Assembly: GCA_036269435.1 (NCBI GenBank)
Contig: DATASA010000034.1
Coordinates: 1-20,946 of the forward strand
From: CADCTB01 sp036269435
GTDB lineage: Bacteria; Actinomycetota; Acidimicrobiia; Acidimicrobiales; AC-14
DNA length: 20,946 nucleotides
Reading direction: 5' to 3'
The notes beneath the pieces are model-generated. The model had not been told where the DNA came from and did no database searches. It saw only the letters and a list, made by a program, of their open reading frames with translations. Position 1 is the first letter of the stretch. Every line of letters starts with the position of its first letter. Both the position numbers and the translations under genes were made by a program. Of this stretch, positions 14,610 through 20,946 are shown piece after piece.

Positions 14610-14702
14610 ATGAGGAACGAGAAGCGCCAGACGTCGTCGGGCCGCTCGGGCGCAGCCGTGACGATCGGGCTCGTCCCGCCGACGACCGCGGACACCCAGT
14701 GA
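14610..14702 (+). CDS. 30-residue ORF coupled to aldo/keto reductase
   Basis: The ATG at 14610 has AGGAG (14600-14604) five bases upstream. The frame encodes 30 residues beginning MRNEKRQTSSGRSG and ends with TGA at 14700-14702. That stop overlaps the GTG start of the reductase by 4 bases (GTGA). The reductase itself has no recognisable ribosome site, so ribosomes finishing this ORF may supply its initiation. The peptide resembles nothing I know and may act only as a coupling leader. Confidence 0.5.
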   Translation: MRNEKRQTSSGRSGAAVTIGLVPPTTADTQ

Positions 14703-15466
14703 CAGGGTCGCTGCGTCTCGGCGACGCCGACGTCGCCCGCATCGGTTTGGGGACCAATCGGCTCAGGCACATCCCGGCCAACGAGGCGTTCATCCGCGAG
14801 GCGGTCGCGGCCGGGATCGGGCACATCGACACCGCGTACACCTACGCCGGGGGCGAGAGCGAAGCAACGATCGGCGCGGCGCTGTCACCCTTTCCGGAGG
14901 GAGTGGTGGTCGCCACCAAGGGCGGATTCCATCGCGGCAAGGGCCGCCCGGAGGAGCTCCGGGGGCAGATCGACGAGAGCCTCCGGCGGCTGCGCACGGA
15001 GACGATCCCGCTGTACTACCTGCACCGCGTCGATCCCGAGACACCGTTCGAGGAGAGCCTCGGCGCCCTGCGGGAGTGCCAGGACGCAGGCAGGATCCGT
15101 CACGTCGGAATTTCCGAGGTGAACGTCGACCAGATCGAGCGCGCCCGGCGCGTGCTGCCGATCGCCGCCGTCCAGAACCACTACAGCCTTTCCGAACGCA
15201 AGTACGACGAGGTCGTCGACCACTGCGCCAGGGAAGGGATCGTGTTCGTGCCGTATTTCCCGCTGCGAGACGTCGGTTCCGAGGCGCTCGCCCGCGTCGC
15301 CGAGCGGCACGGGGCGACCCAGGCGCAGATCGCGCTTGCCTGGTTGCTGCGGCGCTCCCCCACGATGCTGCCCATCCCCGGCACGCTCTCCGCCGAGCAC
15401 ATGAGGGAGAACCTGGCTGCCCTGGACATCGAGCTGAGCGACGAGGACTTCACGTCCCTGTCCTGA
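14699..15466 (+). CDS. Aldo/keto reductase
   Basis: A 255-residue TIM-barrel NADPH-dependent oxidoreductase, somewhat shorter than the usual 280-330. The catalytic tetrad is present: D44 and Y49 in HIDTAYTYAG, K74 in VATKGG and H109 in LYYLHRVDP. RIRHVGISEVNVDQI and QNHYSLSER match the AKR signatures, and PIPGTLSAEHMRENLAAL is the cofactor-binding C-terminal loop. The substrate is unknown. The GTG start is coupled to the preceding short ORF. It is divergent from the VOC-sigma operon. Confidence 0.9.
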   Translation: MTGSLRLGDADVARIGLGTNRLRHIPANEAFIREAVAAGIGHIDTAYTYAGGESEATIGAALSPFPEGVVVATKGGFHRGKGRPEELRGQIDESLRRLRTETIPLYYLHRVDPETPFEESLGALRECQDAGRIRHVGISEVNVDQIERARRVLPIAAVQNHYSLSERKYDEVVDHCAREGIVFVPYFPLRDVGSEALARVAERHGATQAQIALAWLLRRSPTMLPIPGTLSAEHMRENLAALDIELSDEDFTSLS

Positions 15467-15476
15467 GGTGACGGAC

Positions 15477-15514
15477 GCAGGCATGCGGCGGGCCGGCATG
15501 CGCGCCCGGCCTGC
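15477..15514 (+). terminator. Inverted-repeat region after the aldo/keto reductase
   Basis: GCAGGC (15477-15482) and GCCTGC (15509-15514) can pair, enclosing two copies of the self-complementary GCATGC (15481-15486 and 15496-15501). This may end reductase transcription or be an operator for the next gene, whose start is only 15 bases away. Confidence 0.35.
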
Positions 15515-15517
15515 ACC

Positions 15518-15523
15518 TACAGT
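15518..15523 (+). promoter_or_regulatory. Possible -10 box for leaderless HD-GYP/LuxR transcript
   Basis: TACAGT fits TANNNT and ends five bases before the GTG at 15529. No ribosome site exists upstream of that GTG. Transcription starting at the G of GTG would give a leaderless mRNA, which is common in actinobacteria. No good -35 was found. Confidence 0.4.
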
Positions 15524-15528
15524 TCGGC

Positions 15529-17091
15529 GTGGCCGATGCGCCGACAGCCCGCCTCCGGTTGGCCGAGTTGGCCGGCTCGCTGTCGCTCGCCACCGACCTG
15601 GGCCTCGGTCACCCGCTGGAGCAGGCGCTGCGGTCCAGCCTGCTGGCCACGGACCTGGGATGCCGGGCCGGGCTCACGCCCGGCGACCAGCGGGTGGCCT
15701 ATTACCTGTCGCTGCTCCGGCTCATCGGATGCACGTCGACCGCCTCCGACGTCGCCGCGTTGCTTGGCGACGACCGGGCGCTCGGCGCGTGGTTCGAGAC
15801 CGTCGACCCGGCGTCGAACCGGGAGGCGATGGGGACCATGCTCCGCAACGTCGCCAAGGGCGAGGCGCCCCTGCGACGGCTCCGCGGCATCGCGCGCCTG
15901 CTGGCCCATGGATCGTCCATGCGGGAGGGCAACCGGATCCACTGCGAGGTCGGGCGACTGCTGTGCGACGAGCTGGGCCTGCCCGACGAGGTGCGCGACG
16001 CCTTCGGCCAGATGTTCGAGCGGTGGGACGGCCATCACGCGTGGCCTGGAAAGCGGCGCGGCAAAGAGATCCACGTCGGCGTCCGCGTCGTCCACCTCGC
16101 CGGCGACCTGGTGACCTTCGACCGGCTCCAGGGACGGGACGGGGCGGTTGCCGTCGCCCGTCGGCGGTCGGGCACCGCCTACGACCCGGACCTTGCGGAG
16201 CTGTTCTGCGAGCACGCCGACGAGATGCTGGACGGCGTGCACGAGGCCGCGGTCTGGGCCGCGGCCATGGCCGCGGAGCCCGAGCCCTGGCTCTGGCTCG
16301 AAGGCGACGACGCCATCGACGCCGCGGCCCGTGCCGTCGGGGACTTCGCCGACCTCAAGTCGCCGTTCTTCGTCGGCCACTCCCGTGCGGTGGCCGACCT
16401 GGCCGGGCAGGCCGCGGCCGGCGCCGGCCTCCCGGCCCCTGACGTCCTGCGGGCTCGGCGCGCCGGCTGGTTGCACGACGTGGGTCGGACGGGGGTGTCG
16501 AACGCGGTGTGGGAGAAGGCCGGGCCGCTCACCGACGGCGAATGGGAGCAGGTGCGGCTGCACCCGTACTACACCGAGCGCGTCCTGGTCCGGGCGGGCG
16601 GGCTGGCCGGCGTGGCGCAGGTGGCGGCGGCCCATCACGAGCGCTCCGACGGCAGTGGGTACCCCAAGGGGCTCGGAGGTGGCGGTCTGCAGCCCCTCGC
16701 CGCCATCCTCGCCGCCGCGGACACGTACCGGGGCCTGGTCGAGGACCGACCGCACCGCCAGGGGGCGGCGGCGGACGTGGCTGCGGCCGCCTTGCGGGAT
16801 GACGTGCTCGGTGGCCGCCTGGACGGTGCCGCGGTCGACGCGGTGTTGCGGGCCGCGGGCCACCGCACCCCCCGAGCGCGTCCGTCGTGGCCGGCGGGCC
16901 TGACCGATCGCGAGGTCGAGGTCCTCGCCCGACTGTCCCGGGGCATGACCAACCGGCAGGTGGCCGCAGACCTCGGGATCGCCGAAAAGACGGTGGGAAA
17001 CCACGTGGAGCACGTGTACCAGAAGGTCGGGGTGTCGACCCGGGCTGCGGCGACGCTGTTCGCCCTGCAGCACGATCTGGTCGAAAGATGA
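15529..17091 (+). CDS. HD-GYP domain protein fused to LuxR-type DNA-binding domain
   Basis: A protein of 520 residues. The N-terminal half (about 20-200) looks like a degenerate HD-GYP copy, with WDGHHAWPGKRRG at the position of the GYP loop and HVGVRVVHLAGD after it. The second copy (about 275-445) has FVGHSRAV (H284), LHDVGRTGVS (H316, D317), HH at 369-370 and DGSGYPKGL with GYP at 377-379. HD-GYP domains hydrolyse cyclic di-GMP or related nucleotides using a metal centre. The C-terminus (about 456-518) is a LuxR/GerE helix-turn-helix: LTDREVEVLARLSRGMTN, then VAADLGIAEKTVGNHVEHVY. The protein may therefore couple a cyclic-nucleotide signal directly to transcription. The GTG at 15529 is the first available start. 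Confidence 0.9.
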   Translation: MADAPTARLRLAELAGSLSLATDLGLGHPLEQALRSSLLATDLGCRAGLTPGDQRVAYYLSLLRLIGCTSTASDVAALLGDDRALGAWFETVDPASNREAMGTMLRNVAKGEAPLRRLRGIARLLAHGSSMREGNRIHCEVGRLLCDELGLPDEVRDAFGQMFERWDGHHAWPGKRRGKEIHVGVRVVHLAGDLVTFDRLQGRDGAVAVARRRSGTAYDPDLAELFCEHADEMLDGVHEAAVWAAAMAAEPEPWLWLEGDDAIDAAARAVGDFADLKSPFFVGHSRAVADLAGQAAAGAGLPAPDVLRARRAGWLHDVGRTGVSNAVWEKAGPLTDGEWEQVRLHPYYTERVLVRAGGLAGVAQVAAAHHERSDGSGYPKGLGGGGLQPLAAILAAADTYRGLVEDRPHRQGAAADVAAAALRDDVLGGRLDGAAVDAVLRAAGHRTPRARPSWPAGLTDREVEVLARLSRGMTNRQVAADLGIAEKTVGNHVEHVYQKVGVSTRAAATLFALQHDLVER

Positions 17092-17178
17092 GGCGAACCC
17101 CTCATGTCGAAGGAGACGGCAGGGATCACGATCCTTCCTGAGGGCACATCCGGTGCCACATCGAGGAGGGAGACCACC

Positions 17179-17607
17179 ATGGCCGTCGACATCATCCGCA
17201 TCCTGGACGCCGTGTACGAGGAGGCGCTCAACAAGGGCAACCTGGACGCCCTCGACGAGGTGTTCGGGCCCGACTACGTCGACCACGGCCCGCTCGGCGA
17301 GGTGCGCGGGCTCGACGCCTTCAAGGAGATGCTGACCCTTTGGCGTCAGGCGTTTCCGGACGGCGTCTCCACCTACACCGACGTCGTCCGCGACGGCGAC
17401 CGGGCCGCATGGCGGTCGCAGATGACCGGTACCCAGCTCGGCGCCCTCCCCGGCATTCCGGCGACCGGCAGGCGTGTCCACCTGGAGACGATCGACATGG
17501 GCACCGTGCGCGACGGGCAGGCCGCCGAGCACTGGAGCGTCATGGACCGCCTGTCCATGCTCGAGCAGCTGGGCCTGGTCCCGGCCCCGGAGGGCGCCTC
17601 TGCGTGA
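17179..17607 (+). CDS. SnoaL-like / ester cyclase family protein
   Basis: A 142-residue NTF2-fold protein. ALNKGNLDALDEVFGPDYVDHGP is the typical opening of SnoaL-like proteins, followed by GLDAFKEMLTLWRQAFPDG, GDRAAWRSQMTGTQLG and the end AEHWSVMDRLSMLEQLG. The fold hosts cyclases, isomerases and binding proteins; the reaction here is unknown. The ATG at 17179 has AGGAGG (17164-17169) nine bases upstream, making it preferable to the ATG at 17104. It follows the HD-GYP/LuxR gene by 87 bases on the same strand and could be one of its targets. Confidence 0.87.
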   Translation: MAVDIIRILDAVYEEALNKGNLDALDEVFGPDYVDHGPLGEVRGLDAFKEMLTLWRQAFPDGVSTYTDVVRDGDRAAWRSQMTGTQLGALPGIPATGRRVHLETIDMGTVRDGQAAEHWSVMDRLSMLEQLGLVPAPEGASA

Positions 17608-17688
17608 GACGGGTAGAGGTGGGGCCCCCCCGGTCACGATGTCGGGTCGGGACCGGGGAAGGGCTGCAGCTCCGGACGCTCGACGTCG

Positions 17689-17970
17689 TCAGCCGCCCGC
17701 CTGCATCCTCTCCATCAGCCTCCGCGGCCTGGTCGCGTTGCGGCTGGTGCTGCGGTGGCGACCGACGATCGCGTCCCACGCCTTCGTGGTGATCCGCGTC
17801 TCGATTGACCTGCCGTGCATGAGCCAATGAACGTCGCGGCCCTGCACCACCAGCATGTCGAAGTCGTTGCTGAGCGCCTCGAGCGCCTTGGCCTGCCCCG
17901 CGGAGGGACGCTCTTTGACGAACGCCACGAAATACGTGTCCCCGGTGCCGAGCGCGAACGTCGTCGTCAT
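17689..17970 (-). pseudogene. C-terminal half of a DUF1697-like protein, truncated
   Basis: The 93 residues from the ATG at 17970 read DTYFVAFVKERPSAGQAKALEAL, then VVQGRDVHWLMHGRS and STSRNATRPRRLMERM. This matches the second half of DUF1697 proteins, which are usually about 175-180 residues with an N-terminal RGINVGG. That half is not found upstream in any frame. No good ribosome site precedes the ATG. The longer open frame to 18147 contains no family sequence. I read it as a deletion remnant; a functional short protein is less likely. Confidence 0.55.
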
Positions 17971-18106
17971 CCCAGCCCGCCGTCGGGCTAGGACCCGACG
18001 CCGGTCAGGGCCGAGATGAGGCCACCGGCTTCGATCGGGCCCCGCAGGTCGAACGTGAGCGACAACTGTCCATGGGGCGATGGTAGAGCCGCAGGTCGCC
18101 TGAAGG
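17971..18106 (-). other. Remnant-like stretch between DUF1697 fragment and NmrA gene
   Basis: A minus-strand frame at 17988-18068 reads LSLTFDLRGPIEAGGLISAL and a few more residues to a TAG. Its third positions are almost all G or C, as in real genes here. It has no ATG or ribosome site and upstream runs into the NmrA gene end. It is probably the tail of a deleted gene. Confidence 0.35.
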
Positions 18107-18943
18107 TCAGGCCGTCTCTCGCGCCGATCCGAGGGCGGTCCGGACATCCGTCTTGGCCAGAAGTCGGTTGCCCTCAGCCGCGTGGGCGTCGAAGCGCAGG
18201 TCGATCCGGTCCATGACCAGCGCGGCTCTGGGCTGACGCGAGACCGGTGACATCGCCCGCAACACCCAGCGGGGAATGTGGCGGAAGGTCTTCGGCCCGT
18301 TCCTGCTCTCCCGCACGATGCCGGCCAACTCGTTGAACGTCAGGTCCTCCGGACCTCCGACCTCCAGCACCTGGCCGCGGAGCTCCTGGTCGACCGTGGC
18401 TCGCACCACGACGGCCGCCACGTCGGCCACCGCCACGAAGTTGATGGGGTTGTCGCCCCGCCCGAAGATGATCCCCTTTGCCAGAATCTCGGCCCAGAGC
18501 TCCACGAACGCGGTCGCCCGCACGATGGTCCAGGGCCGACCGCTGGTCCGGAGATGCTCCTCTGCTTCGTGCTTGGCTCGGAACAGCTCCATCGGATGAT
18601 CACCGCTCGCACCGACCACGGACACCAACACCACGTCGGCTCCCACCGACGACGCGGCGTCGACCAGGTTGGCGTTGCCGCGGTTGTCGACCGACGCCGG
18701 GCTGCCGCGGCCGGGGCCGGCGAACCCCTGGACTGCCGAGACCACGGTCGTGACGCCGGCCATCGACGCGTCCAGGCTCGCCCGGTCCCGGACGTCGCCG
18801 GTCACGACCTCTGTGGCCACGCCCTTCAGGTGGGCCGCCCGAGCCGGATCCCGGGTCAGCACCCGCACGTCGAGACCGCGCGCGACCAGGTCGTGCACCA
18901 CCAGGCTGCCCAGTCGGCCGGTGCCACCGGCGACGAGGATCAC
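18107..18943 (-). CDS. NmrA-like NAD(P)-binding protein (atypical SDR)
   Basis: A Rossmann-fold protein of 278 residues. MILVAGGTGRLGS gives the G-x-x-G-x-x-G motif (6-12). RVLTRDPARA follows as the dinucleotide-phosphate region, then VVTGDVRDRASL, VVLVSVVGASGDHP and SGRPWTIVRATAFVELW, typical of NmrA/SDR_a5 proteins. Catalytic YxxxK is not evident, so it may be a redox sensor or an atypical reductase. The GTG start (18941-18943) overlaps the stop of the SnoaL-like gene by 4 bases (GTGA). Confidence 0.88.
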   Translation of the reverse strand: MILVAGGTGRLGSLVVHDLVARGLDVRVLTRDPARAAHLKGVATEVVTGDVRDRASLDASMAGVTTVVSAVQGFAGPGRGSPASVDNRGNANLVDAASSVGADVVLVSVVGASGDHPMELFRAKHEAEEHLRTSGRPWTIVRATAFVELWAEILAKGIIFGRGDNPINFVAVADVAAVVVRATVDQELRGQVLEVGGPEDLTFNELAGIVRESRNGPKTFRHIPRWVLRAMSPVSRQPRAALVMDRIDLRFDAHAAEGNRLLAKTDVRTALGSARETA

Positions 18944-19350
18944 CGTCCCAGCACCTGCTGGCGTACGGCGTCGCCGACGGGCGCAGGGCTGTCGTCGACT
19001 GGCTCGAGGTAGAACCGGGCCCGGGTGATGAGACCGCCGCCGCAGGTGAAGACGATGACGCCCCGCATGTGATGGGGGCTGCCGTCACGCCGGACGCCGG
19101 TCATCTCCCATTCCGTCCAGGCAGACTCCCCCACGATGGCACTTGCCACCACCTCGGCTCGCAGGTCCGTCACATTCGCGAATATCTGCTCCCAGTTCCG
19201 CCGCACCTGCTCGGGGCCCCGGAACCCCCGGGCGGGATGGACCGGGGTCTCGTTGCGGTAGCCGTCGGAGAAGCAGGCCACCAGCGCGTCGAGGTCGTGC
19301 TGGTTGGTGGCATCCACCAGCCGCTCGACCACCTCATGTGCCCCGGTCAT
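18940..19350 (-). CDS. SnoaL-like nuclear transport factor 2-fold protein
   Basis: A protein of 136 residues. VVERLVDATNQHDLDALVACFSDGYRNE is the typical N-terminal helix and loop. RGPEQVRRNWEQIFANVTDLRAEV, WTEWEMTGVRRDG and GGGLITRARFYLEPVDD complete the NTF2 fold. It is probably a small-molecule-binding or enzyme protein, substrate unknown. GGAGG is five bases before the ATG at 19348-19350. It is the first gene of a two-gene operon with the NmrA-like gene and is divergent from the TetR gene. Confidence 0.87.
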   Translation of the reverse strand: MTGAHEVVERLVDATNQHDLDALVACFSDGYRNETPVHPARGFRGPEQVRRNWEQIFANVTDLRAEVVASAIVGESAWTEWEMTGVRRDGSPHHMRGVIVFTCGGGLITRARFYLEPVDDSPAPVGDAVRQQVLGR

Positions 19351-19373
19351 CGGTTCCTCCCCCGGCCCCGACG

Positions 19374-19395
19374 ACTGGTTCGTTCCAGTATTATA
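19374..19395. promoter_or_regulatory. Divergent promoter core with TetR operator candidate
   Basis: ACTGGTTCGTTCCAGT (19374-19389) has perfect 5-base arms. It adjoins TATTAT on the plus strand (19389-19394) and a perfect TATAAT on the minus strand (19390-19395). The plus -10 lies seven bases before the TetR ATG, suggesting a leaderless transcript. The minus -10 would drive the SnoaL-NmrA operon. -35 boxes are poor on both sides. Confidence 0.6.
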
Positions 19396-19401
19396 GAGGC
19401 A

Positions 19402-20091
19402 ATGTCCACTATGCGACCGGGCGACGATGCTGTCAAGCCCCGCCGGGCATACGACGCCAGCGGTCGCCGGGAGCGGGCCGAGCGCAGCCGCCAGCTCATC
19501 GTCGACGCCGCGGAGCGTCGGTTCCTCGGCGACGGGTACAGCGCCACGACGATCGCGACCATCGCTGCCGACGCCGGCGTCTCTGTCGACACGATCTACA
19601 AGTCCTTCGGCGGCAAGCCGGGCCTGGTACGGGCCGTCCACGCCCGGGCCCTCGAAGGCCGAGGGCCCGTACCCGCCGAACAGCGGTCGGACGACCTCCA
19701 GGCCGCCGAGACCGATGCCCGGCGCATCGTCCAGGGGTGGGGGGCGCTGACCAGCGAGGTGGCGCCTCGGGCCGCACCGATCCTGCTGCTGGTGCGCACG
19801 GCGGCGAGCACGAATCCCGAACTCGCCGCCCTGCTCGCCGAGCTCGACACCGCCCGGCTCCAGCGCATGACCGACAACGCCCGGCGGCTGCACCGCACCG
19901 GTCAGCTTCGTCCCGGCGTGACGGTGGCGGATGCCGCCGACGTGCTGTGGACGTTCAGCTCCCCCGAGCTCTACGAGCTGCTCGTCCTGCGCCGGGGCAT
20001 GGCCCTGCGCAAGTACGGACGTTTCGTGGCCGACGCCATGATCGCGGCCCTGCTACCGGCAGCAGGCGAGGCCGGCCCACAGCAGCGGTGA
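19402..20091 (+). CDS. TetR/AcrR family transcriptional regulator
   Basis: A protein of 229 residues. After a basic arm, residues about 25-75 form the TetR helix-turn-helix (RQLIVDAAERRFLGDGYSATTIATIAADAGVS, then DTIYKSFGGKPGLVRAV). The C-terminal all-helical part binds an unidentified ligand. The ATG at 19402 is chosen because the -10 box sits just upstream; the ATG at 19411 is possible. It probably represses itself and the divergent SnoaL-NmrA pair through the shared operator. Confidence 0.92.
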   Translation: MSTMRPGDDAVKPRRAYDASGRRERAERSRQLIVDAAERRFLGDGYSATTIATIAADAGVSVDTIYKSFGGKPGLVRAVHARALEGRGPVPAEQRSDDLQAAETDARRIVQGWGALTSEVAPRAAPILLLVRTAASTNPELAALLAELDTARLQRMTDNARRLHRTGQLRPGVTVADAADVLWTFSSPELYELLVLRRGMALRKYGRFVADAMIAALLPAAGEAGPQQR

Positions 20092-20117
20092 CCTTGGCTC
20101 GCGGGCGCTGCGGAGGG

Positions 20118-20516
20118 TCAGCGGGTGTTGACCAGGAAGTCGGCCACGTCGATCAGGTAGGAGCGAATACGGGCCACCGCTTCGACGGGGGCTGAGTGGG
20201 CGGCGGCCACCGCGTCGAGCGACGGCAGCATGTGGCGCAACCAGGCGTCGCGCTCAGCCTCGCCGACCGAAAAGGGTGCGTGGCGCATGCGCAGGCGCGG
20301 GTGTCCCCGCTCGTTGCTGTAGGTGGAGGGACCGCCCCAGTACTGCACGAGGAATCCGGCCAGGTGACGTCGAGACTCGGTCAGGTCGTCCGGGTACAGG
20401 GGCCTCAAAAGGGCGTCGGTGGCCACGCCCGCGTAGAAACCATCGACGAGGTCGACGAAGAACTGCTGACCACCGACCACGTCGTAGACCGTGTCGTGGG
20501 ATCCAGGATCGCTCAC
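20118..20516 (-). CDS. glbO: Group II truncated haemoglobin (GlbO-like)
   Basis: A 2-on-2 globin of 132 residues, the usual trHbO length. VYDVVGGQQFFVDLVDGFYAGV contains the B-helix Tyr (Y28). YWGGPSTYSNERGHPRLRMRHAPF includes the proximal haem ligand His (H79), and AWLRHM carries the Trp G8 (W92) typical of group II. It binds O2 or NO, with proposed roles in oxygen handling or oxidative stress. The GTG at 20514-20516 gives the family length. No ribosome site is seen, and TAGCGT seven bases upstream could be a -10 for a leaderless message. The longer frame to 20603 adds unrelated residues. Confidence 0.92.
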   Translation of the reverse strand: MSDPGSHDTVYDVVGGQQFFVDLVDGFYAGVATDALLRPLYPDDLTESRRHLAGFLVQYWGGPSTYSNERGHPRLRMRHAPFSVGEAERDAWLRHMLPSLDAVAAAHSAPVEAVARIRSYLIDVADFLVNTR

Positions 20517-20861
20517 CCGGCCGACGCTACCGCCGAGCCTCGCCGAGGGAACGAGCTGCGAGACGCTGGCCCGGAGCTCGCTGGCGGGGACCCCGAAGAT
20601 CACCTGCTCCAGTTCTACCCGGGCATCGACCAGCCCGCCGGCGCCAGTCGAACGGGATGGCCAGCATCATGAGACCAGGGCCCGCGGTGCGGATGACGTT
20701 CGGTTCGAACAAGGCCGCGGCCACCGGGACGCCTTGCATCTCTGCGGCCACTCGGTCAGCCAGTCGATGAACGGCGCGACCCACTCCTCAATCGAACACC
20801 CAGCGCGGCTTCTCAGGCCGAACGCCTGACGGAGAAGGCCTACGACCGCCTGAAGGCGGAG
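20517..20861. other. No intact gene, apparently decayed coding sequence
   Basis: This stretch has no convincing complete gene. On the minus strand one frame near 20798-20748 reads EEWVAPFIDWLTEWPQ with strong G/C third positions. Another frame (about 20738-20640) reads VAAALFEPNVIRTAGPGLMM, as if a gene were broken by frameshifts. On the plus strand 20818-20862 reads RLTEKAYDRLKAEL, which resembles the start of transcription factor GreA but has no start codon. I cannot name a parent gene. Confidence 0.35.
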
Positions 20862-20946
20862 CTAGCCGCGGACGAGCATGGCGATGTAGACGACGCCGGC
20901 GATGCTCATGACAGCGGCGGCCAGGTAGCCCAGGCCGGTATCGACG
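20862..20946 (-). CDS. C-terminal end of an unidentified membrane protein (5' part outside window)
   Basis: The minus strand is open from the window edge to a TAG at 20862-20864. The visible 27 residues include GYLAAAVMSIAGVVYIAMLV, a single hydrophobic helix, then RG and stop. Codon third positions are nearly all G or C. The rest of the gene is beyond the window, so the family is unknown. Confidence 0.5.
   Translation of the reverse strand, partial: VDTGLGYLAAAVMSIAGVVYIAMLVRG

Noticed and set aside
14494..14841. Minus-strand open frame of 115 codons over the reductase start
   Set aside because: It has no motif and conflicts with the plus-strand reductase and its coupled short ORF.
17104..17178. 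Earlier ATG for the SnoaL/ester-cyclase gene
   Set aside because: No good ribosome site, and the extra 25 residues are not family-like; the ATG at 17179 has AGGAGG.
15517..17637. Minus-strand open frame of 706 codons
   Set aside because: It is a shadow of the HD-GYP/LuxR and SnoaL genes, which have clear motifs on the plus strand.
20517..20603. N-terminal extension of the truncated haemoglobin
   Set aside because: It would exceed the usual family length and adds non-globin residues.

Overview
The window is very GC-rich, with coding regions strongly biased to G/C in the third codon position. GTG starts are frequent, genes overlap by 4 bases (ATGA or GTGA), and there are a group O truncated haemoglobin, ECF sigma factors with SnoaL-like tails, DUF2277 and a cyclic-nucleotide-domain flavoprotein reductase. 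This suggests a high-GC actinobacterium (Actinomycetota); a more precise placement is inference. I saw no rRNA, tRNA, CRISPR array, insertion sequence or prophage gene. It looks like ordinary chromosome with several small regulated operons.

Layout. 1-571 (+): the 3' part of a HEPN-like protein gene, whose end overlaps the 3' end of the next gene. 441-4413 (-): HrpB-type DEAH helicase, a zinc-ribbon/DUF4352-like membrane protein and a lipoprotein. 4575-5920 (-): an ArsR-family zinc-type repressor translationally coupled to a CDF zinc exporter, with a near-perfect 22-bp palindrome just upstream of the Shine-Dalgarno sequence. 6016-11561 (-): a likely operon running from a cNMP-domain FAD/NAD(P)H reductase through an MFS transporter and a membrane-anchored DM13 protein to an RnfD/NqrB/UnbU-like membrane protein. 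Three of these four genes have redox-type folds, which makes this the best candidate for an undescribed electron-transfer system. 11721-11984 (-): DUF2277. 12109-12552 (+): a PNPOx-like split-barrel protein. 12607-14400 (-): VOC protein, then ECF sigma factor with a SnoaL-like domain, then a conserved hypothetical. 14610-15466 (+): a 30-codon ORF coupled to an aldo/keto reductase. 15529-17091 (+): an HD-GYP/LuxR fusion. 17179-17607 (+): a SnoaL/ester-cyclase-like protein. 17689-18068 (-): remnants, including a half-length DUF1697-like gene. 18107-19350 (-): a SnoaL-like protein coupled to an NmrA-type NAD(P)-binding protein, divergent from a TetR regulator (19402-20091, +). 20118-20516 (-): truncated haemoglobin. 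20517-20946: apparently decayed sequence, then the tail of a membrane protein entering from the right.

Three regulatory circuits can be read from the DNA. (1) The zinc repressor palindrome in front of arsR-CDF. (2) A two-part motif, TGTCACA-N16-CGTC, exact in front of the PNPOx-like gene and as TGTTACC-N16-CGTC in front of the VOC-sigma operon. It matches the promoter type I recall for ECF41 sigma factors and suggests a local, self-activating sigma regulon. (3) The 51-bp TetR/SnoaL divergent region, where a 16-bp inverted repeat sits against overlapping -10 boxes on both strands.
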